64,000 bases of DNA, taken from assembly GCA_020349025.1 (NCBI GenBank), contig CP070763.1, positions 2,003,427 through 2,067,426 on the forward strand, in the 5' to 3' direction. Shown piece by piece: positions 1-9,932 of this stretch; position 1 is the first letter of the stretch, and each line of letters opens with the position of its first letter. The position numbers and the translations under genes were made by a program. Origin of the DNA: Candidatus Latescibacterota bacterium. GTDB lineage: Bacteria; Krumholzibacteriota; Krumholzibacteriia; G020349025. The notes under the pieces were generated by a model. That model did no database searches. It was not told the origin of the DNA and saw nothing but the letters and a program-made list of their open reading frames with translations.

Positions 1-1301
1 TAGCCGCACCCGGCACCCAACGTGCGCTCACCGATCACGATCGCGGCCTGGTTGACCTGCAGAAGCGTGGCGAACTGCTCCGATGCCGACGCCGTGTGCC
101 GGTCGACGAGCACGAGGAGGGCTCCCTCCCAGGCTCCGGCCGCGAACTCCCAGTCGAGCGGATGGAAGAGCTCACCGAGGATCGCGTCATCGCTCTTCGA
201 CGCGGCAGGCACCACCGCGTCGGGATCGGCGAAGATCCCGCAGCTGCTGGCTTGCACGAGCTGCGTGCAGTCGAGCTCGGCGTTCGCGACCTCGAAGAGC
301 GCAGTGCGATCGCAGGGGGGATCGGCCGCCTCGAGCTGCGTTTTCAGGATGGCGACCGCTTCCTGCACCAGCGCGCGCGTGGAGCTGCTCACAACCGGGT
401 TCGCGGCCTCCTCCGTCAGCCATTGGACGCGGCGCTCGATTCGACGCGTGTAGTGTGGATGCTTGACGAAGCCGAACGGAGGACAGTGCAACGGCTGCCG
501 CGTCAGAACGCGCGGCGCGATCCCGGCCCACTCCGTGCCACCGCCATTTCGCGTGATGTCGATGAGCAGCGCATCGACACCCTGCGCGCGCAGCATGCGT
601 GCGTGCTCCGCGAGAGAGGCGAGCAAGCGCTCCGCCACGCGCCGGCGAAAGCGCCACTGGCACGCCTCGTCGCAGGGAGCCTCGAGCTCGCTCCGGAACT
701 CCTCCCAGGTGCTTGCGCCCACGCGGCGATAACGCCTCTCATCGAACTCCGCGATGCGCACGAATCCGACGCGGCGTCCGTCGTCCAGTGTGAGCAACCC
801 AACCGGAAACGGGTTGTCTGGCGACTCGGGCTCGAGGCGTTCGAAGCCGGCGAGCATGTCGAATGGCAGTCGGAAGTCGAGCTTGCTCGACTCGAAGCCC
901 AGCTTCTTGCAGGCGTCGCTCCCCGACAGGCGGGGCGAAAGAGGTGGCTCCTCGTCGGAGTGCGATGTCGGCAGCTCGCTCCCCTTCCGCACCCGGAAGT
1001 GAGGATCGTCGAAGGCGCGGACGAAACGCTCGATCGCCTTGCGCGCCCCGCGTCGCGTGCGCGCGCGACGCAGCGCCTCGAGCGTCTCCTGGTTGAGCTC
1101 GTAGGGATCGAGCTGGCGCTCCTCGATCACCCACTCGAGGTTCGCGTAGACCGACGACATGTGTTGTTTCAGGAGCGCGTAGTCCGCGAGCCACGGATCG
1201 GGATCCGACTCCCCGACGAACCCACAACCGACAACGACGAGAAGGAGTGCGGATCGAAGAACCGCAGAGTTGAGAGAGTGGGCCTGACGCATGGCCTGCA
1301 T
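1..1301 (-). CDS. S41 family peptidase, lipoprotein-like (C-terminus cut by window edge)
   Basis: At least 433 codons are open on the minus strand and run off the left edge, so the C-terminus is missing. A hydrophobic N-terminus ending LLLVVVGC looks like a lipoprotein signal, which would place the enzyme in the periplasm or outer membrane. The segment TASASEQF near residue 405, after LLVLVDRH and before VIGERTLGAGCG, is the serine motif of S41 (C-terminal processing/tricorn-like) proteases. An upstream DALLIDITRNGGG segment matches the family's substrate-binding strand. ATG 1301 is chosen because GGAGGG sits 8 bases upstream; an ATG at 1292 is also possible. The gene diverges from the flavin oxidoreductase at 1490. 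The family call is firm; the substrate cannot be told. Confidence 0.85.
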   Translation of the reverse strand, partial: MQAMRQAHSLNSAVLRSALLLVVVGCGFVGESDPDPWLADYALLKQHMSSVYANLEWVIEERQLDPYELNQETLEALRRARTRRGARKAIERFVRAFDDPHFRVRKGSELPTSHSDEEPPLSPRLSGSDACKKLGFESSKLDFRLPFDMLAGFERLEPESPDNPFPVGLLTLDDGRRVGFVRIAEFDERRYRRVGASTWEEFRSELEAPCDEACQWRFRRRVAERLLASLAEHARMLRAQGVDALLIDITRNGGGTEWAGIAPRVLTRQPLHCPPFGFVKHPHYTRRIERRVQWLTEEAANPVVSSSTRALVQEAVAILKTQLEAADPPCDRTALFEVANAELDCTQLVQASSCGIFADPDAVVPAASKSDDAILGELFHPLDWEFAAGAWEGALLVLVDRHTASASEQFATLLQVNQAAIVIGERTLGAGCG

Positions 1302-1394
1302 GGACGCCACCCTCCCGGCGCTCGCGGCACTCGCTCGGATGCAAACGGGAGCAGAGGGTCGCACAAGCGCTTTGCACCTTCAAGCCTCGCCGAT

Positions 1395-1423
1395 TTGACG
1401 CCGCGACTCGCGTTTCCTAGTGT
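1395..1423 (+). promoter_or_regulatory. Putative sigma70-type promoter for the oxidoreductase at 1490
   Basis: TTGACG at 1395-1400, a 17-base spacer and TAGTGT at 1418-1423. The -35 matches five of six consensus bases and the spacing is ideal; the -10 is weaker. It lies in the divergent gap between the S41 peptidase and the oxidoreductase and points at the latter. Confidence 0.4.
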
Positions 1424-1489
1424 GCGGAAGATCCACACTGTTCCGCGGAGGGTGTCGGGTGCCGACGCTGGAGACGATCGCCGCGAGGG

Positions 1490-2977
1490 ATGAACCGCGC
1501 GCGCTTCGCGGCCTCCCAGGCTGCCGCTGGAGCCCGCGTGCCTCGTGACTACGATGCGTTGGTCGTCGGCGCGGGGCCGAACGGACTCGCTGCAGCCATC
1601 ACGCTGGCTCGCGCCGGCTGCTCCGTTCTCCTTCTCGAAGGCAAGGCACAAATCGGTGGCGGTGCACGCACGGCTGAGCTCACGCTGCCCGGTTTCCATC
1701 ACGACGTCTGCTCCGCCGTCCATCCGCTCGCGCTCGCGTCCCCCTTCTTTCGCCAGCTCCCGCTCGAGGAGCACGGCCTGGAGTGGATCCATCCGCCGCT
1801 GCCACTGGCGCACCCTTTCGACGATGGATCGGCGGCCATTCTGACGCGCTCGCTCGACGACACCGCGGCCGGGTTCGGCGACGATGCACGTGCCTACTAC
1901 GATCTGATGCATCCGCTCCTGAGCTCCTTCGAGACGCTCCTGCCATCGCTCCTCGCGCCGTTGCGTCTGCCGCGTCATCCGTTGCCGCTGGCGCGCTTTG
2001 CGCGCAACGGACTGCAACCGGCACGGAAGCTGGCGCAGACGCTTTTCGAAACACACACCGCTCGCGCGCTGTTTGCCGGCCTGGCCGCGCACTCGATCCT
2101 GCCGCTCGAGCGCCGCCCCTCGGCGGCGTTCGGCCTTCTCCTCGGCCTGCTGGGCCACTCCGTGGGCTGGCCGCTGCCTCGCGGTGGCTCGCAGCGCATC
2201 GCCGATGCGCTGGTTGCGGTCCTCGAGCTTCTGAACGTCGAGATCGTCAGAGCAACGCGCGTCGATTCGCTCGCGGCGCTGCCATCTGCCGATGCCGTGC
2301 TTCTCGATCTGACGCCACGGCAGATCGTGCGGATTGCGAGCGATTCCCTCCCTGCCAAGTTGCTGCGGAAGCTCGCGCGCTATCGCTACGGTCCGGGCGT
2401 GTGCAAGCTCGACCTGGCGCTGGACGGCCCGATCCCGTGGGCGCACGACGCCTGCGTGCGCGCCGGGACGGTGCACGTCGGTGGCTCGCTGGAAGAGATC
2501 GCGCAAGCCGAGTCGGAAGTGTGGCGCGGCTCGCTCCCGGAGCGCCCCTTCGTTCTCGTCACCCAATCGAGCCTCTTCGACCCGACACGGGCACCGGCGG
2601 GGAAGCACACGGCGTGGGCCTATTGTCACGTGCCACACGCCTCCGGCGTGGATGCTTCGGAGCACATCGAGCGGCAGATCGAGCGTTTCGCGCCCGGTTT
2701 CCGCGCTCGCATTCTGGCGCGAAGCGTGCGGACCACGAGCGACCTCGAGCACGACAATCCGAACCTCGTCGGTGGCGACATCAATGGGGGCGTGCAGGAC
2801 CTCGGACAGCTCTTCACCCGTCCGGCGCGCCTGTTCGACCCCTACGACCTCGGCCCCATCCATCGTTCCGGTGTCGGGAATCTCTTCATCTGCTCCTCTT
2901 CCACGCCTCCAGGCGGCGGCGTCCACGGCATGAACGGCTACCATGCCGCCCGCTCGGCGCTACGGTATCTGGGTTGA
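1490..2977 (+). CDS. FAD-dependent oxidoreductase, phytoene dehydrogenase/PYROXD2-like
   Basis: This 495-residue protein has an N-terminal dinucleotide-binding motif, VVGAGPNGLAAAITLARAG at about residues 25-43, followed by the GGGART segment typical of carotenoid-desaturase-like flavoproteins. The C-terminus carries the closing FAD motif around STPPGGGVHGMNG. Overall length and both end motifs match the PYROXD2 branch rather than true carotenoid desaturases. No carotenoid genes are nearby, so a carotenoid role is not supported. The ATG at 1490 has no well-spaced Shine-Dalgarno; a GTG about 16 codons in is an alternative. The reaction is unknown. It is probably a soluble cytoplasmic redox enzyme. 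Confidence 0.85.
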   Translation: MNRARFAASQAAAGARVPRDYDALVVGAGPNGLAAAITLARAGCSVLLLEGKAQIGGGARTAELTLPGFHHDVCSAVHPLALASPFFRQLPLEEHGLEWIHPPLPLAHPFDDGSAAILTRSLDDTAAGFGDDARAYYDLMHPLLSSFETLLPSLLAPLRLPRHPLPLARFARNGLQPARKLAQTLFETHTARALFAGLAAHSILPLERRPSAAFGLLLGLLGHSVGWPLPRGGSQRIADALVAVLELLNVEIVRATRVDSLAALPSADAVLLDLTPRQIVRIASDSLPAKLLRKLARYRYGPGVCKLDLALDGPIPWAHDACVRAGTVHVGGSLEEIAQAESEVWRGSLPERPFVLVTQSSLFDPTRAPAGKHTAWAYCHVPHASGVDASEHIERQIERFAPGFRARILARSVRTTSDLEHDNPNLVGGDINGGVQDLGQLFTRPARLFDPYDLGPIHRSGVGNLFICSSSTPPGGGVHGMNGYHAARSALRYLG

Positions 2978-3098
2978 GGGCGTGCCGCACGCGTGTGTGA
3001 ACGCCGCTTGCACACCGTGATGCGTTGCAACATCCAGGAACATGCGCAACATCGGAGGAGCAGCGGCCACGCCGCTGCATTCCAGGTCGGGAGAAGCC

Positions 3099-3377
3099 AT
3101 GTCGAGGAACAACCGCGTGCATCGAACCCTCGTGCGCACGCTGATCGCCGCGTTGACTCTGGGCATTGCCGTGCTCGCGGGTTGCGGAGTGCGAACCGTA
3201 CGCTTCGTCCACCATCCGGCGACGGCGAAGGTGGTGGTCGTGGAGAAGAGTCACCAGCACACGGCGAAGTGCGGTCATTACAAGTACAAGGGCAAGTGGT
3301 ACAAGGCGAAGAAACACAAGCACGGCAAGAAGTGCGGCCACAGGCACGTGGATGGGGTCTGGGTGTACACGCCCTGA
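3099..3377 (+). CDS. Small His/Lys/Cys-rich lipoprotein
   Basis: A 92-residue protein with a basic N-terminus, a hydrophobic stretch and a lipobox LAGC at residues 26-29, so it should be a lipid-anchored envelope protein of about 64 residues after processing. The mature part is very rich in His, Lys and Tyr. It contains two similar units, KCGHYKYKGKWY and KKCGHRHVDGVWVY, joined by a KKHKHGK linker. The paired Cys-Gly-His motifs suggest metal binding, but this is inference. ATG 3099 is preferred over an in-frame ATG at 3042 because GGGAGAAG lies just upstream and the signal peptide then begins correctly. I do not recognise a named family. Confidence 0.7.
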   Translation: MSRNNRVHRTLVRTLIAALTLGIAVLAGCGVRTVRFVHHPATAKVVVVEKSHQHTAKCGHYKYKGKWYKAKKHKHGKKCGHRHVDGVWVYTP

Positions 3378-3625
3378 GTCCGCCGCGCGTCGACTCAACG
3401 CAAGCCGCAACTCCGCTGCAGCGTCGCGATCGAGAAGCGATTTGACGTGCCCACCTCTTCTGCGCCCCGTATGATCTCCGCCGGGACGAGTCCGCCCCGG
3501 CCGGAGGTCGGCGCGGGTGCATCAGACCGATCCAGAGAGTCTCTGCAGGTCGCGATGGACGCGCGTCGCGCTGGCCGACATCGCGGCCCGCACGCCCGAA
3601 GAACACCCGTACCTGGGCGACAAGC

Positions 3626-4027
3626 AAGCCCGAGCTCGAGTATCCGGATGCTCTCTTCGAAAACCCGGGCTTCGGCAACCATTGGCTCGGCGTGAAGCTG
3701 GTGGGAACGCGCTCCAACCGCTCTGCGATCGGGGCGCGGATTCGTGTCGACATCGTCGAGGAGGGAACGAGGCGCTCGCTCGTCCGTCACGTCACGAGCG
3801 GCGGCAGCTTCGGGTGCAATCCGCTGCGCCAGCACATCGGGCTCGGCAAGGCGAGCTCGATCACCAAGCTCGAGGTCTTCTGGCCGACGAGCGGTGAGAC
3901 GCAAACCTTCGAGCAGATGCCGCTGGATCACAGCATCGAGATCACGGGGGGGCAGTCGAACTACCGAACCCTCGAGCTTCACCCCGCCACGTTCCGCGCC
4001 GCGCAAAGCCAAGAGGACGCGCCGTAG
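3626..4027 (+). pseudogene. Remnant of an ASPIC/UnbV-domain (CRTAC1-like) protein
   Basis: The open frame encodes NPGFGNHWLGVKLVGTRSNR, followed by IGARIRV and a domain ending near LELHPATFR. This is the ASPIC/UnbV module normally found at the C-terminus of long secreted FG-GAP proteins. Everything N-terminal is missing: in this frame the upstream sequence to the TGA at 3443-3445 shows no FG-GAP repeats and no convincing start with a ribosome binding site. The first in-frame ATG (3692) falls inside the domain. I read it as a 5'-truncated gene rather than a functional short protein. It runs towards the selenoprotein gene and stops inside a terminator-like hairpin. Confidence 0.6.
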
Positions 4028-4036
4028 CGCGTCCTC
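4013..4036 (-). terminator. Hairpin between convergent genes, probable terminator
   Basis: Perfect 9-bp inverted repeat, GAGGACGCG at 4013-4021 and CGCGTCCTC at 4028-4036, with a 6-base loop. It lies about 28 bases past the stop of the minus-strand thioredoxin-like gene; on that strand it is followed by TTGGCTTT. It also overlaps the stop of the ASPIC/UnbV remnant, so it could act in both directions. Confidence 0.5.
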
Positions 4037-4063
4037 TGTGACCTTCGAGCCTCGTGGCCCCGC

Positions 4064-5275
4064 TCACTCGCCCGATTCGCCCGTTTCGCCCGACTGCTCC
4101 GCCAGCAGCTTGCGGAAACGCTCGAGCTGCTTCGGGTAGTACTCCGAGTCGGGATCTTCCTGAATGGCGAGCTCGATGAAGTAGACCGCGTCCTTGCAGC
4201 TCCCACGCGCGTTGCAGATCTCCGCCACCGTATCGAGGATCATCGCCTTGCTCTTGCCGTTGTCGGCCAGCTCCACACCCTTGCGGGCGAGAGTGTCCGC
4301 CTCTTCCAGGTTGACGTTGTTCTCGAAGCACCACCACGCGAAGCCATTGAGGCTGTCGGCGTCCTCCATCCAGCCGTCGTCGTACGTCGCCTTCTTGTAG
4401 GCCACCGCCTTCGCCTCGTCATGCTCGACGAAGAGTGCATGATCCACCTGCAGGCGCGTGCGCTTCTTCTGGATGCTCTCGTCTTCGGCCCCCTCGGTTT
4501 CCCGCATCGCAAGCTCGAGGTACGGAACCATGATCGTGGCATCGTCCTTCTTGCGTCCGAGTGACGTCATCATCCCCGCGACGTTGGCCACGTCCTCGAC
4601 CGAGCGCCCCTCGAAGGCCAACGCCGCGTCGGCGGCGTTCTTGGCGTCGACCGTCTTGAAGTCGTCCTGGTACACACCCCAAGTCGTGTTCTGGAAGATC
4701 TCGTAGCGGAAGTCCTTGTCGCTGCTGCCACGCAGCGTCTGCGCTCTCTGGTACCACTCCACGGAGGAGTGGAAGTCCTCCTTCGTCTCGTAGAAGGTGG
4801 CCAGCTTCGCAGCATCGTTCATGTTGGGGTTCGACTCGTAGCGCGCTCGTTTCTGATCGATGGTCGTGGGATCCTTCACGCCGGAGTCGAGCGTCGCGAT
4901 GAATTCCGCGGCCTCGCCGTATCCCCACCAACGTTCCACGGTCTCCCCCTTGGCGTTCGCCAGCAGGAAGGTGGGATACCCCTCGATGCCGTACTCCTTG
5001 GCGAGCTCCTTCCCCTCACCTTTTTCGGCATCGAGCTGGAGGAATACGACGCGTCCGAGTGCTTTCTGCAGCTCTGGGAGAGTGTCCACCTCACGGGTGA
5101 ACTTCTTACAGGAGCTTCACCACTCGGTGTAGAAGTCGAGAAGCAGGAGCGCATCGTGCTCGGCCGCAGCCTTCTTCGCCTCGGCGAAGTCCGTCGGCGC
5201 GTGCGTTGACTGCGCCATGGCTGCCGCCGGCACCAGAAGCGCGGCGAAGAGGATCAGCCGGCTCGTGAGCTTCAT
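4064..5275 (-). CDS. Exported thioredoxin-like selenoprotein (Sec53) with C-terminal helical repeats
   Basis: The reading frame is 404 codons with one internal TGA at 5117-5119. Residues 1-21 form a signal peptide ending AMA, so the protein is exported. Residues about 46-52 read LDFYTEW, then TGA, then SSCKKFTREV. This is the thioredoxin active site with TGA exactly where the first Cys of WCxxC belongs. Downstream, GIEGYPTFLLANAKG gives the cis-Pro loop. Residues about 150-390 are helical, TPR-like repeats. TGA is read here as selenocysteine (codon 53) because the frame stays open and domain-like on both sides and a SECIS-like hairpin follows. If not, it is two truncated ORFs (5275-5117 and 5089-4064). 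ATG 5275 has AAAGGA upstream. Likely role: periplasmic thiol/disulfide or peroxide chemistry (inference). Confidence 0.8.
5084..5116 (-). promoter_or_regulatory. Candidate bacterial SECIS element downstream of the in-frame TGA
   Basis: Reading the minus strand from the base after TGA, 14 bases precede a stem GTTCACC (5102-5096), a 5-base loop CGTGA (5095-5091) and the other arm GGTGGAC (5090-5084), 7 pairs including one G-U. The loop starts 21 bases after TGA and has G as its second base. Known bacterial SECIS elements have a small apical loop about 16-37 nt from UGA with a G in the first two loop positions. An outer AGCTC/GAGCT pairing (5116-5112 with 5074-5070) may extend it. Confidence 0.6.
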
Positions 5276-5395
5276 GGAGGCGGTCCTTTCGTTGTGTGAG
5301 GGGTCGAGGCACGTGCGCGAGCAGCATAGCATCGACCGGGCGCGGGGTCAGCACTCGTGGCTCACCCTGGGCGTACGTCGTTTCGGCGTATTCTG

Positions 5396-8300
5396 TTACG
5401 CCAAGCGCAGATAAGCGCGAAGCTGCGGCGGGACGCGGCGCCTCACGAGCGCTTGTCGCACCTCCCACTCCGTTCCGGGAGGCGGCTGCGTGAGGAAGCG
5501 CACCTCGCCGGCGACGCGCACTGCGATTGGCACGCCGTCGCGGTAGAGAACGCGGTTGCGCGTGTGCGCCGGCACCCGCTCGCCCGGCGTGACGATGCCC
5601 ACGAGGTTGAGTGCATCGGCTGCGCTCACCGAGAGCATCTGGCCATCGAGCGGTGTGCGGCGCACGCGTCGCAAGGTCTCCACGGCTTGCGGGAGCGCAA
5701 ACTGCTCCCCCGTGAAACTGGAGACGAAGCGGCCGCCGCGGATCTCACCCCGCGCTTCCATCCTTCGCAGGAGGCGCAGAATGTCGCGCCACTGAGGGAT
5801 CGCCGGCTCGCGTTCGATCATGCGACGGAAGAGGACACCGTAGCGCCGCAGCAGCGTGCGCGCGACGTGCTCCACCGACTCGGAGGCCAGCTCCGCTGCG
5901 CCCTCTTCCGGCGCGGTGCCGTGCTGCACCAGAACCCAGCGCCCCGCGTCCTCGACGCCGAAGCGCGCCAGCGCGCGCCGGCGTTTCCCCCCCCCGCGCA
6001 ACGGCCGCCGCCGGTCCGATGGCACGAGCAGCGCGCGCAAGCCGGTGAAGCCGTCGGCCGACACGCGACCACAAGCCACGAGCTCACCCAGAGCCGATTC
6101 CACCTGGGTGTGCAGCAGACCGCTTCCCCGCACGATGTCGTCGAAGAAACACGCACCGCGCTCGTGAAGCAGGGTCTCGACCGCACGCGCTTCGGGCGAG
6201 CGCTGCGGGGTGTCCGCGCCCTCGGCCGTCGCGGATCGCCATGCCGGCACGTGCTGCCTCGGCAGGAACGTGATCGGCGTCGTGCGTACGGGACCCGACG
6301 TGCGCGCACGCCCCGTCCCACGCTCTGCGCCTTGGCCGTTGCGCCCCTTCGGAGGGGAGAGGCGCGTCCACACGAATCGACCCGAGAGACACAGCGAGTC
6401 GAGCCAGGCTGGATCGTAGTCGGCGACGCGTGCCGGCAGGATCTCCGCTTCCCACGCGGCCGCCGCCGCCTCGAACCCTTCCAGCTGCTCCAGGACCGCC
6501 GCGACAGCGCTCGCTCCCTCCGCTTCGGCGTCGGGAAGGACGCGCTGCCATTGCAGCAGAAAGCGCATGTAGTCCGCCGGTGTCACCGGCTCGATCTCGC
6601 TTCGCAGCCGCTTCAAGGTGTAGCGGTGGATGCGCGCCAGGAGGCGCCGGTCACACCACTCCTCGGTCGCCCCACCCGGCGTGAAGCGGCCGCGAAGCGC
6701 GAACCCCTCCGACTCGAGCGCCGCAAGCGCCGTGTCGATGCGCGCGCTCGGCACTCCGAGCGACGTCGCCAGATCGTGCACGGTGACCGGTCCCAACCCT
6801 TCCAGGCGACTGCGCACGATCTCCACCAACGCCGTTTCGGCAGACCACTGCGTGGCACGCGCGCACTCGGGCGGTGCAATGTGCGGCTCGAGTCGTGCGC
6901 TCGGGAAGAGTGCCGCAAACTGGGGCAAGCGTTCCGCCGCCACCCACAGCCGCAGTTCGTCGCCGCCGCCGATCGACAGCGTCGTCACGCGATGCTCCGT
7001 CGCCAGCTGTTCGAACTGCGATTGCCAGCTGCGCCCCTCTGCGGCCGTCAAGAAGCCGTAGAGCACCAGTGCGTCGTGCAGCTCGTCGTAGCTTTCGACC
7101 TGGGGCCAGATCTCCTCACGCACGCGGTCGATCGCCGCTTGGTCGAGCGCACCGAGGTCGGCCGCCGTCTCCGGGTCGAGCCAGCGCCGACTCAGAACCG
7201 CCTGGGTCCGGCGCTCTTCGAGTGGTGCGTCGTCGAGAAACGCGTACGGTCGGGCGTTGAGGATCTCCTGCGACAGGGGTGAGGGCTCGCTCACGTCGCG
7301 AGCAATGACTTCGATCTCACCGGCAGCGATCGCCCGAAGCAGCGACTCGAGACGCTCGACGTCCATCGCTTCTTCGAGGCAATCCCGAATCGTCTGCTGC
7401 ACGAGCGGATGCTCGGGTACTTCGCGATCTCCGGGCAGATTCTCTGCGCACGCGACCTGATCGGGGAAGACGACGGAGAGCAGGTCCTCCGACTGAATCC
7501 GCGTCAACTGCGGCGGCACGCGGCGACCGCCGCTGAAGCGCAGCACCGCCAGGCTGCGCGTGCTGTTCCAACGCCAGCGCACGGCGAACATCGGTGCCGC
7601 CAGGAGTGCTTGCACCAGGACGTCGCGCAGCGTCGCCGCGTTGAGGTAGCGAGCAACATCCGCGAGCGCAAAGCTGTGTGTCGGACCCAAAGAGATGACG
7701 ATGGCATCCTCGGTGGCTGCCGCCTGCAGCTCGATGTTGAACTTGCGGCAGAAGCGCTTGCGCAGCGCCAGCCCCCAGGCACGATTGATGCGACTGCCGA
7801 AGGGTGCGTGCACGACGAGCTGCATTCCACCCGTCTCGTCGAAGAAGCGTTCGAGGACGATGCGTTCCTGCGTCGGCATGGCACCGAGCGCCGCCTGCGC
7901 CGCAGCTAGATAGTCCACGATCTGGCGCGCCGCCGCGGGTGCAAGGTTGATCTCGTCGACGAGCCAGCGGCACGATTCGAGCGACAACGCTTCGCCCTGG
8001 CTCGCCGCGTCGGGACCGGCACGGTCCGGGTCGATCACCGCCGCCGCGTCCGAGGCCATGCGTGTCGCCAGCTCCTCGCGCAGGCGTGAGACGGCGAGTG
8101 AGAGCTCGACGCTGCGCCCCGGCGCCTCGCCGAGCCAGAACGGGATGCTGGGGGGTTGCCCCTTTGCATCCTCCACCCGAACGCGCCCCGGCTCGACGCG
8201 GCGAATCAGCCAGGAGGCGTTGCCGAGCTGGAAGATGTCGCCCGGCATGCTCTCGACCGCGAAGTCCTCGTTGACGCTGCCGATGAAGGTCCCGGTGGGA

Positions 8301-9829
8301 TCGAGGACCACCTGGTAGTCCGCGTTGTCGGGGATCGCGCCCCCACACGTGATCGCCGCGAGGCGTGCGCCGCGGCGTGCGCGCAGCCGGCCGTTCACCG
8401 CGTCACGGTGCAGGTGCGCGCTGCGACGCCCGCGGCGGGTGCTGAAGCCGTTGGCGAGCATCGTTACGACCGCGTCGAAGTCGTCGCGACTCAGGTCGCG
8501 GTACGGGTGGGCGCGGCGGACGAGCGTATACAGCGCCTCTTCACGCCATTCCTCGCACGCCACCGCGGCGACGATTTGTTGCGCCAGGATGTCGAGCGGT
8601 TGCTCGGGGATCACGAGCTGGTCGAGCTCGCCGCGGCGGATGGCGTCGACGAGCGCCGCGCACTCCACGAGCTCGTCGCGGCTCAGCGGAAAGAGCCTGC
8701 CTTTCGGGATGCGTCCGACCCCGTGGCCGGAGCGCCCGACACGCTGCAGGAGGGTGGCAATCGAGCGCGTCGATCCGAGCTGGCACACGAGGTCGACGTC
8801 GCCGATGTCGATGCCGAGCTCGAGCGACGCGGTCGCAACGAGAGCCTGCAGGTGCCCCTGCTTGAGGCGTTGCTCGGCGTGCAGTCGATGCTCGCGCGAG
8901 AGGCTGCCGTGGTGTGATGTGACGTTCTCCGGGCCGAGTCGTTCGCTCAGGTGACGCGTCACGCGCTCCGCCAGGCGCCGTGTGTTGACGAAGAGGAGCG
9001 TCGTGCGGTGCTGCGTGATCAGCGCTGCCAGCCGGTCGTAGATCTCCTCCCACACCTCACCCGACATCACTGCCTCGAGGGGCGACCCGGGAACCTCGAT
9101 GGCGAGGTCGAGCCGGCGCGCATGACCGCTGTCGATGATCGTGCACTCCGGCCTCTCGTCGGCGCTCACGTTGTCGCGACCCACCAGGAAGCGAGCCACC
9201 TCGTCGATCGGACGCTGCGTCGCCGAGAGTCCGATGCGCACCAGCTTGCGCCCGCAGAGCGCTTCGAGACGTTCCAGCGTCAACGCCAGGTGGGAGCCAC
9301 GCTTGCTGCCCACGAGAGCATGGATCTCGTCCACGATCACGCTGCGCGTCGTTCTCAGCATCTCGCGGCCGCGCCGGCTCGTGAGCAGGATGTAGAGAGA
9401 CTCCGGTGTCGTGACCACGAGGTGGGGCGGGCGCTTCACCATCGCTTCGCGTTGCGACGCCGGCGTGTCGCCGGTGCGCACGAAGACGCGAACCTCGGCG
9501 TCCGCGTCGCCACGCGTCTCGAGCTGGGCGCGGATGCCGGCCAACGGCTCCTGCAGGTTGCGCTCGATGTCGTTGCTGAGTGCCTTGAGCGGCGACACGT
9601 AGACGACCTGCGTTTCGTCCGCAAGCGTTCCTGCCTGCGCCTGCTGCACGAGTGAATCGATGGCGGCGAGGAAAGCGGCGAGCGTCTTGCCGGAGCCGGT
9701 GGGGGCCGCGATCAGCGTGTGGCCCGCAGCGTGGATCGACGGCCACGCCTGCGCCTGTGGCACGGTTGGAGACTCGAAGCGGCTCGCGAACCACTCACGA
9801 ACCGCTGGATGGAAGAGTTCCAGACTCAT
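5396..9829 (-). CDS. lhr: Lhr-family ATP-dependent DNA helicase (large)
   Basis: 1477 residues, the full length of the long bacterial Lhr type. The N-terminal superfamily 2 core shows APTGSGKT (Walker A, about residue 45), [13 protein letters not shown] (DEIH box), GLSATQRP (motif III), [10 protein letters not shown] and QRVGRSGHG (motifs V/VI). A winged-helix/Lhr-core region and a long C-terminal Lhr-CTD follow. Lhr enzymes unwind nucleic acids in DNA repair. ATG 9829 ([10 protein letters not shown]) is chosen because similarity begins there; the frame stays open upstream to 9967 but with Arg-rich non-protein-like sequence. It stands alone, diverging from the gene at 9933. Confidence 0.93.
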   Translation of the reverse strand: MSLELFHPAVREWFASRFESPTVPQAQAWPSIHAAGHTLIAAPTGSGKTLAAFLAAIDSLVQQAQAGTLADETQVVYVSPLKALSNDIERNLQEPLAGIRAQLETRGDADAEVRVFVRTGDTPASQREAMVKRPPHLVVTTPESLYILLTSRRGREMLRTTRSVIVDEIHALVGSKRGSHLALTLERLEALCGRKLVRIGLSATQRPIDEVARFLVGRDNVSADERPECTIIDSGHARRLDLAIEVPGSPLEAVMSGEVWEEIYDRLAALITQHRTTLLFVNTRRLAERVTRHLSERLGPENVTSHHGSLSREHRLHAEQRLKQGHLQALVATASLELGIDIGDVDLVCQLGSTRSIATLLQRVGRSGHGVGRIPKGRLFPLSRDELVECAALVDAIRRGELDQLVIPEQPLDILAQQIVAAVACEEWREEALYTLVRRAHPYRDLSRDDFDAVVTMLANGFSTRRGRRSAHLHRDAVNGRLRARRGARLAAITCGGAIPDNADYQVVLDPTGTFIGSVNEDFAVESMPGDIFQLGNASWLIRRVEPGRVRVEDAKGQPPSIPFWLGEAPGRSVELSLAVSRLREELATRMASDAAAVIDPDRAGPDAASQGEALSLESCRWLVDEINLAPAAARQIVDYLAAAQAALGAMPTQERIVLERFFDETGGMQLVVHAPFGSRINRAWGLALRKRFCRKFNIELQAAATEDAIVISLGPTHSFALADVARYLNAATLRDVLVQALLAAPMFAVRWRWNSTRSLAVLRFSGGRRVPPQLTRIQSEDLLSVVFPDQVACAENLPGDREVPEHPLVQQTIRDCLEEAMDVERLESLLRAIAAGEIEVIARDVSEPSPLSQEILNARPYAFLDDAPLEERRTQAVLSRRWLDPETAADLGALDQAAIDRVREEIWPQVESYDELHDALVLYGFLTAAEGRSWQSQFEQLATEHRVTTLSIGGGDELRLWVAAERLPQFAALFPSARLEPHIAPPECARATQWSAETALVEIVRSRLEGLGPVTVHDLATSLGVPSARIDTALAALESEGFALRGRFTPGGATEEWCDRRLLARIHRYTLKRLRSEIEPVTPADYMRFLLQWQRVLPDAEAEGASAVAAVLEQLEGFEAAAAAWEAEILPARVADYDPAWLDSLCLSGRFVWTRLSPPKGRNGQGAERGTGRARTSGPVRTTPITFLPRQHVPAWRSATAEGADTPQRSPEARAVETLLHERGACFFDDIVRGSGLLHTQVESALGELVACGRVSADGFTGLRALLVPSDRRRPLRGGGKRRRALARFGVEDAGRWVLVQHGTAPEEGAAELASESVEHVARTLLRRYGVLFRRMIEREPAIPQWRDILRLLRRMEARGEIRGGRFVSSFTGEQFALPQAVETLRRVRRTPLDGQMLSVSAADALNLVGIVTPGERVPAHTRNRVLYRDGVPIAVRVAGEVRFLTQPPPGTEWEVRQALVRRRVPPQLRAYLRLA

Positions 9830-9932
9830 CGGACGAGTAAAGCACAAAGGCACGTGCCCGGGGAAGACGCCGCCACTCCGCGATATACTGACGCAGTCCG
9901 TGTGCGCTTTGTCGAGTGCGGGGAGGTCGCGT

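Noticed and set aside
1169-2944. 591-codon open frame on the minus strand opposite the flavin oxidoreductase
   Set aside because: The plus-strand gene has clear FAD motifs; this antisense frame is Arg-rich, has no motif, and is a G+C shadow.
4064-5089. Reading the thioredoxin-like gene as starting at an internal codon near 5089, after the TGA
   Set aside because: That start removes the signal peptide and half the active site, while the upstream frame supplies both; a Sec codon explains the data better. It remains the fallback if Sec machinery is absent.
5357-7282. 641-codon plus-strand open frame inside lhr
   Set aside because: It is antisense to conserved Lhr sequence, has His/Arg-rich shadow composition and no ribosome binding site.
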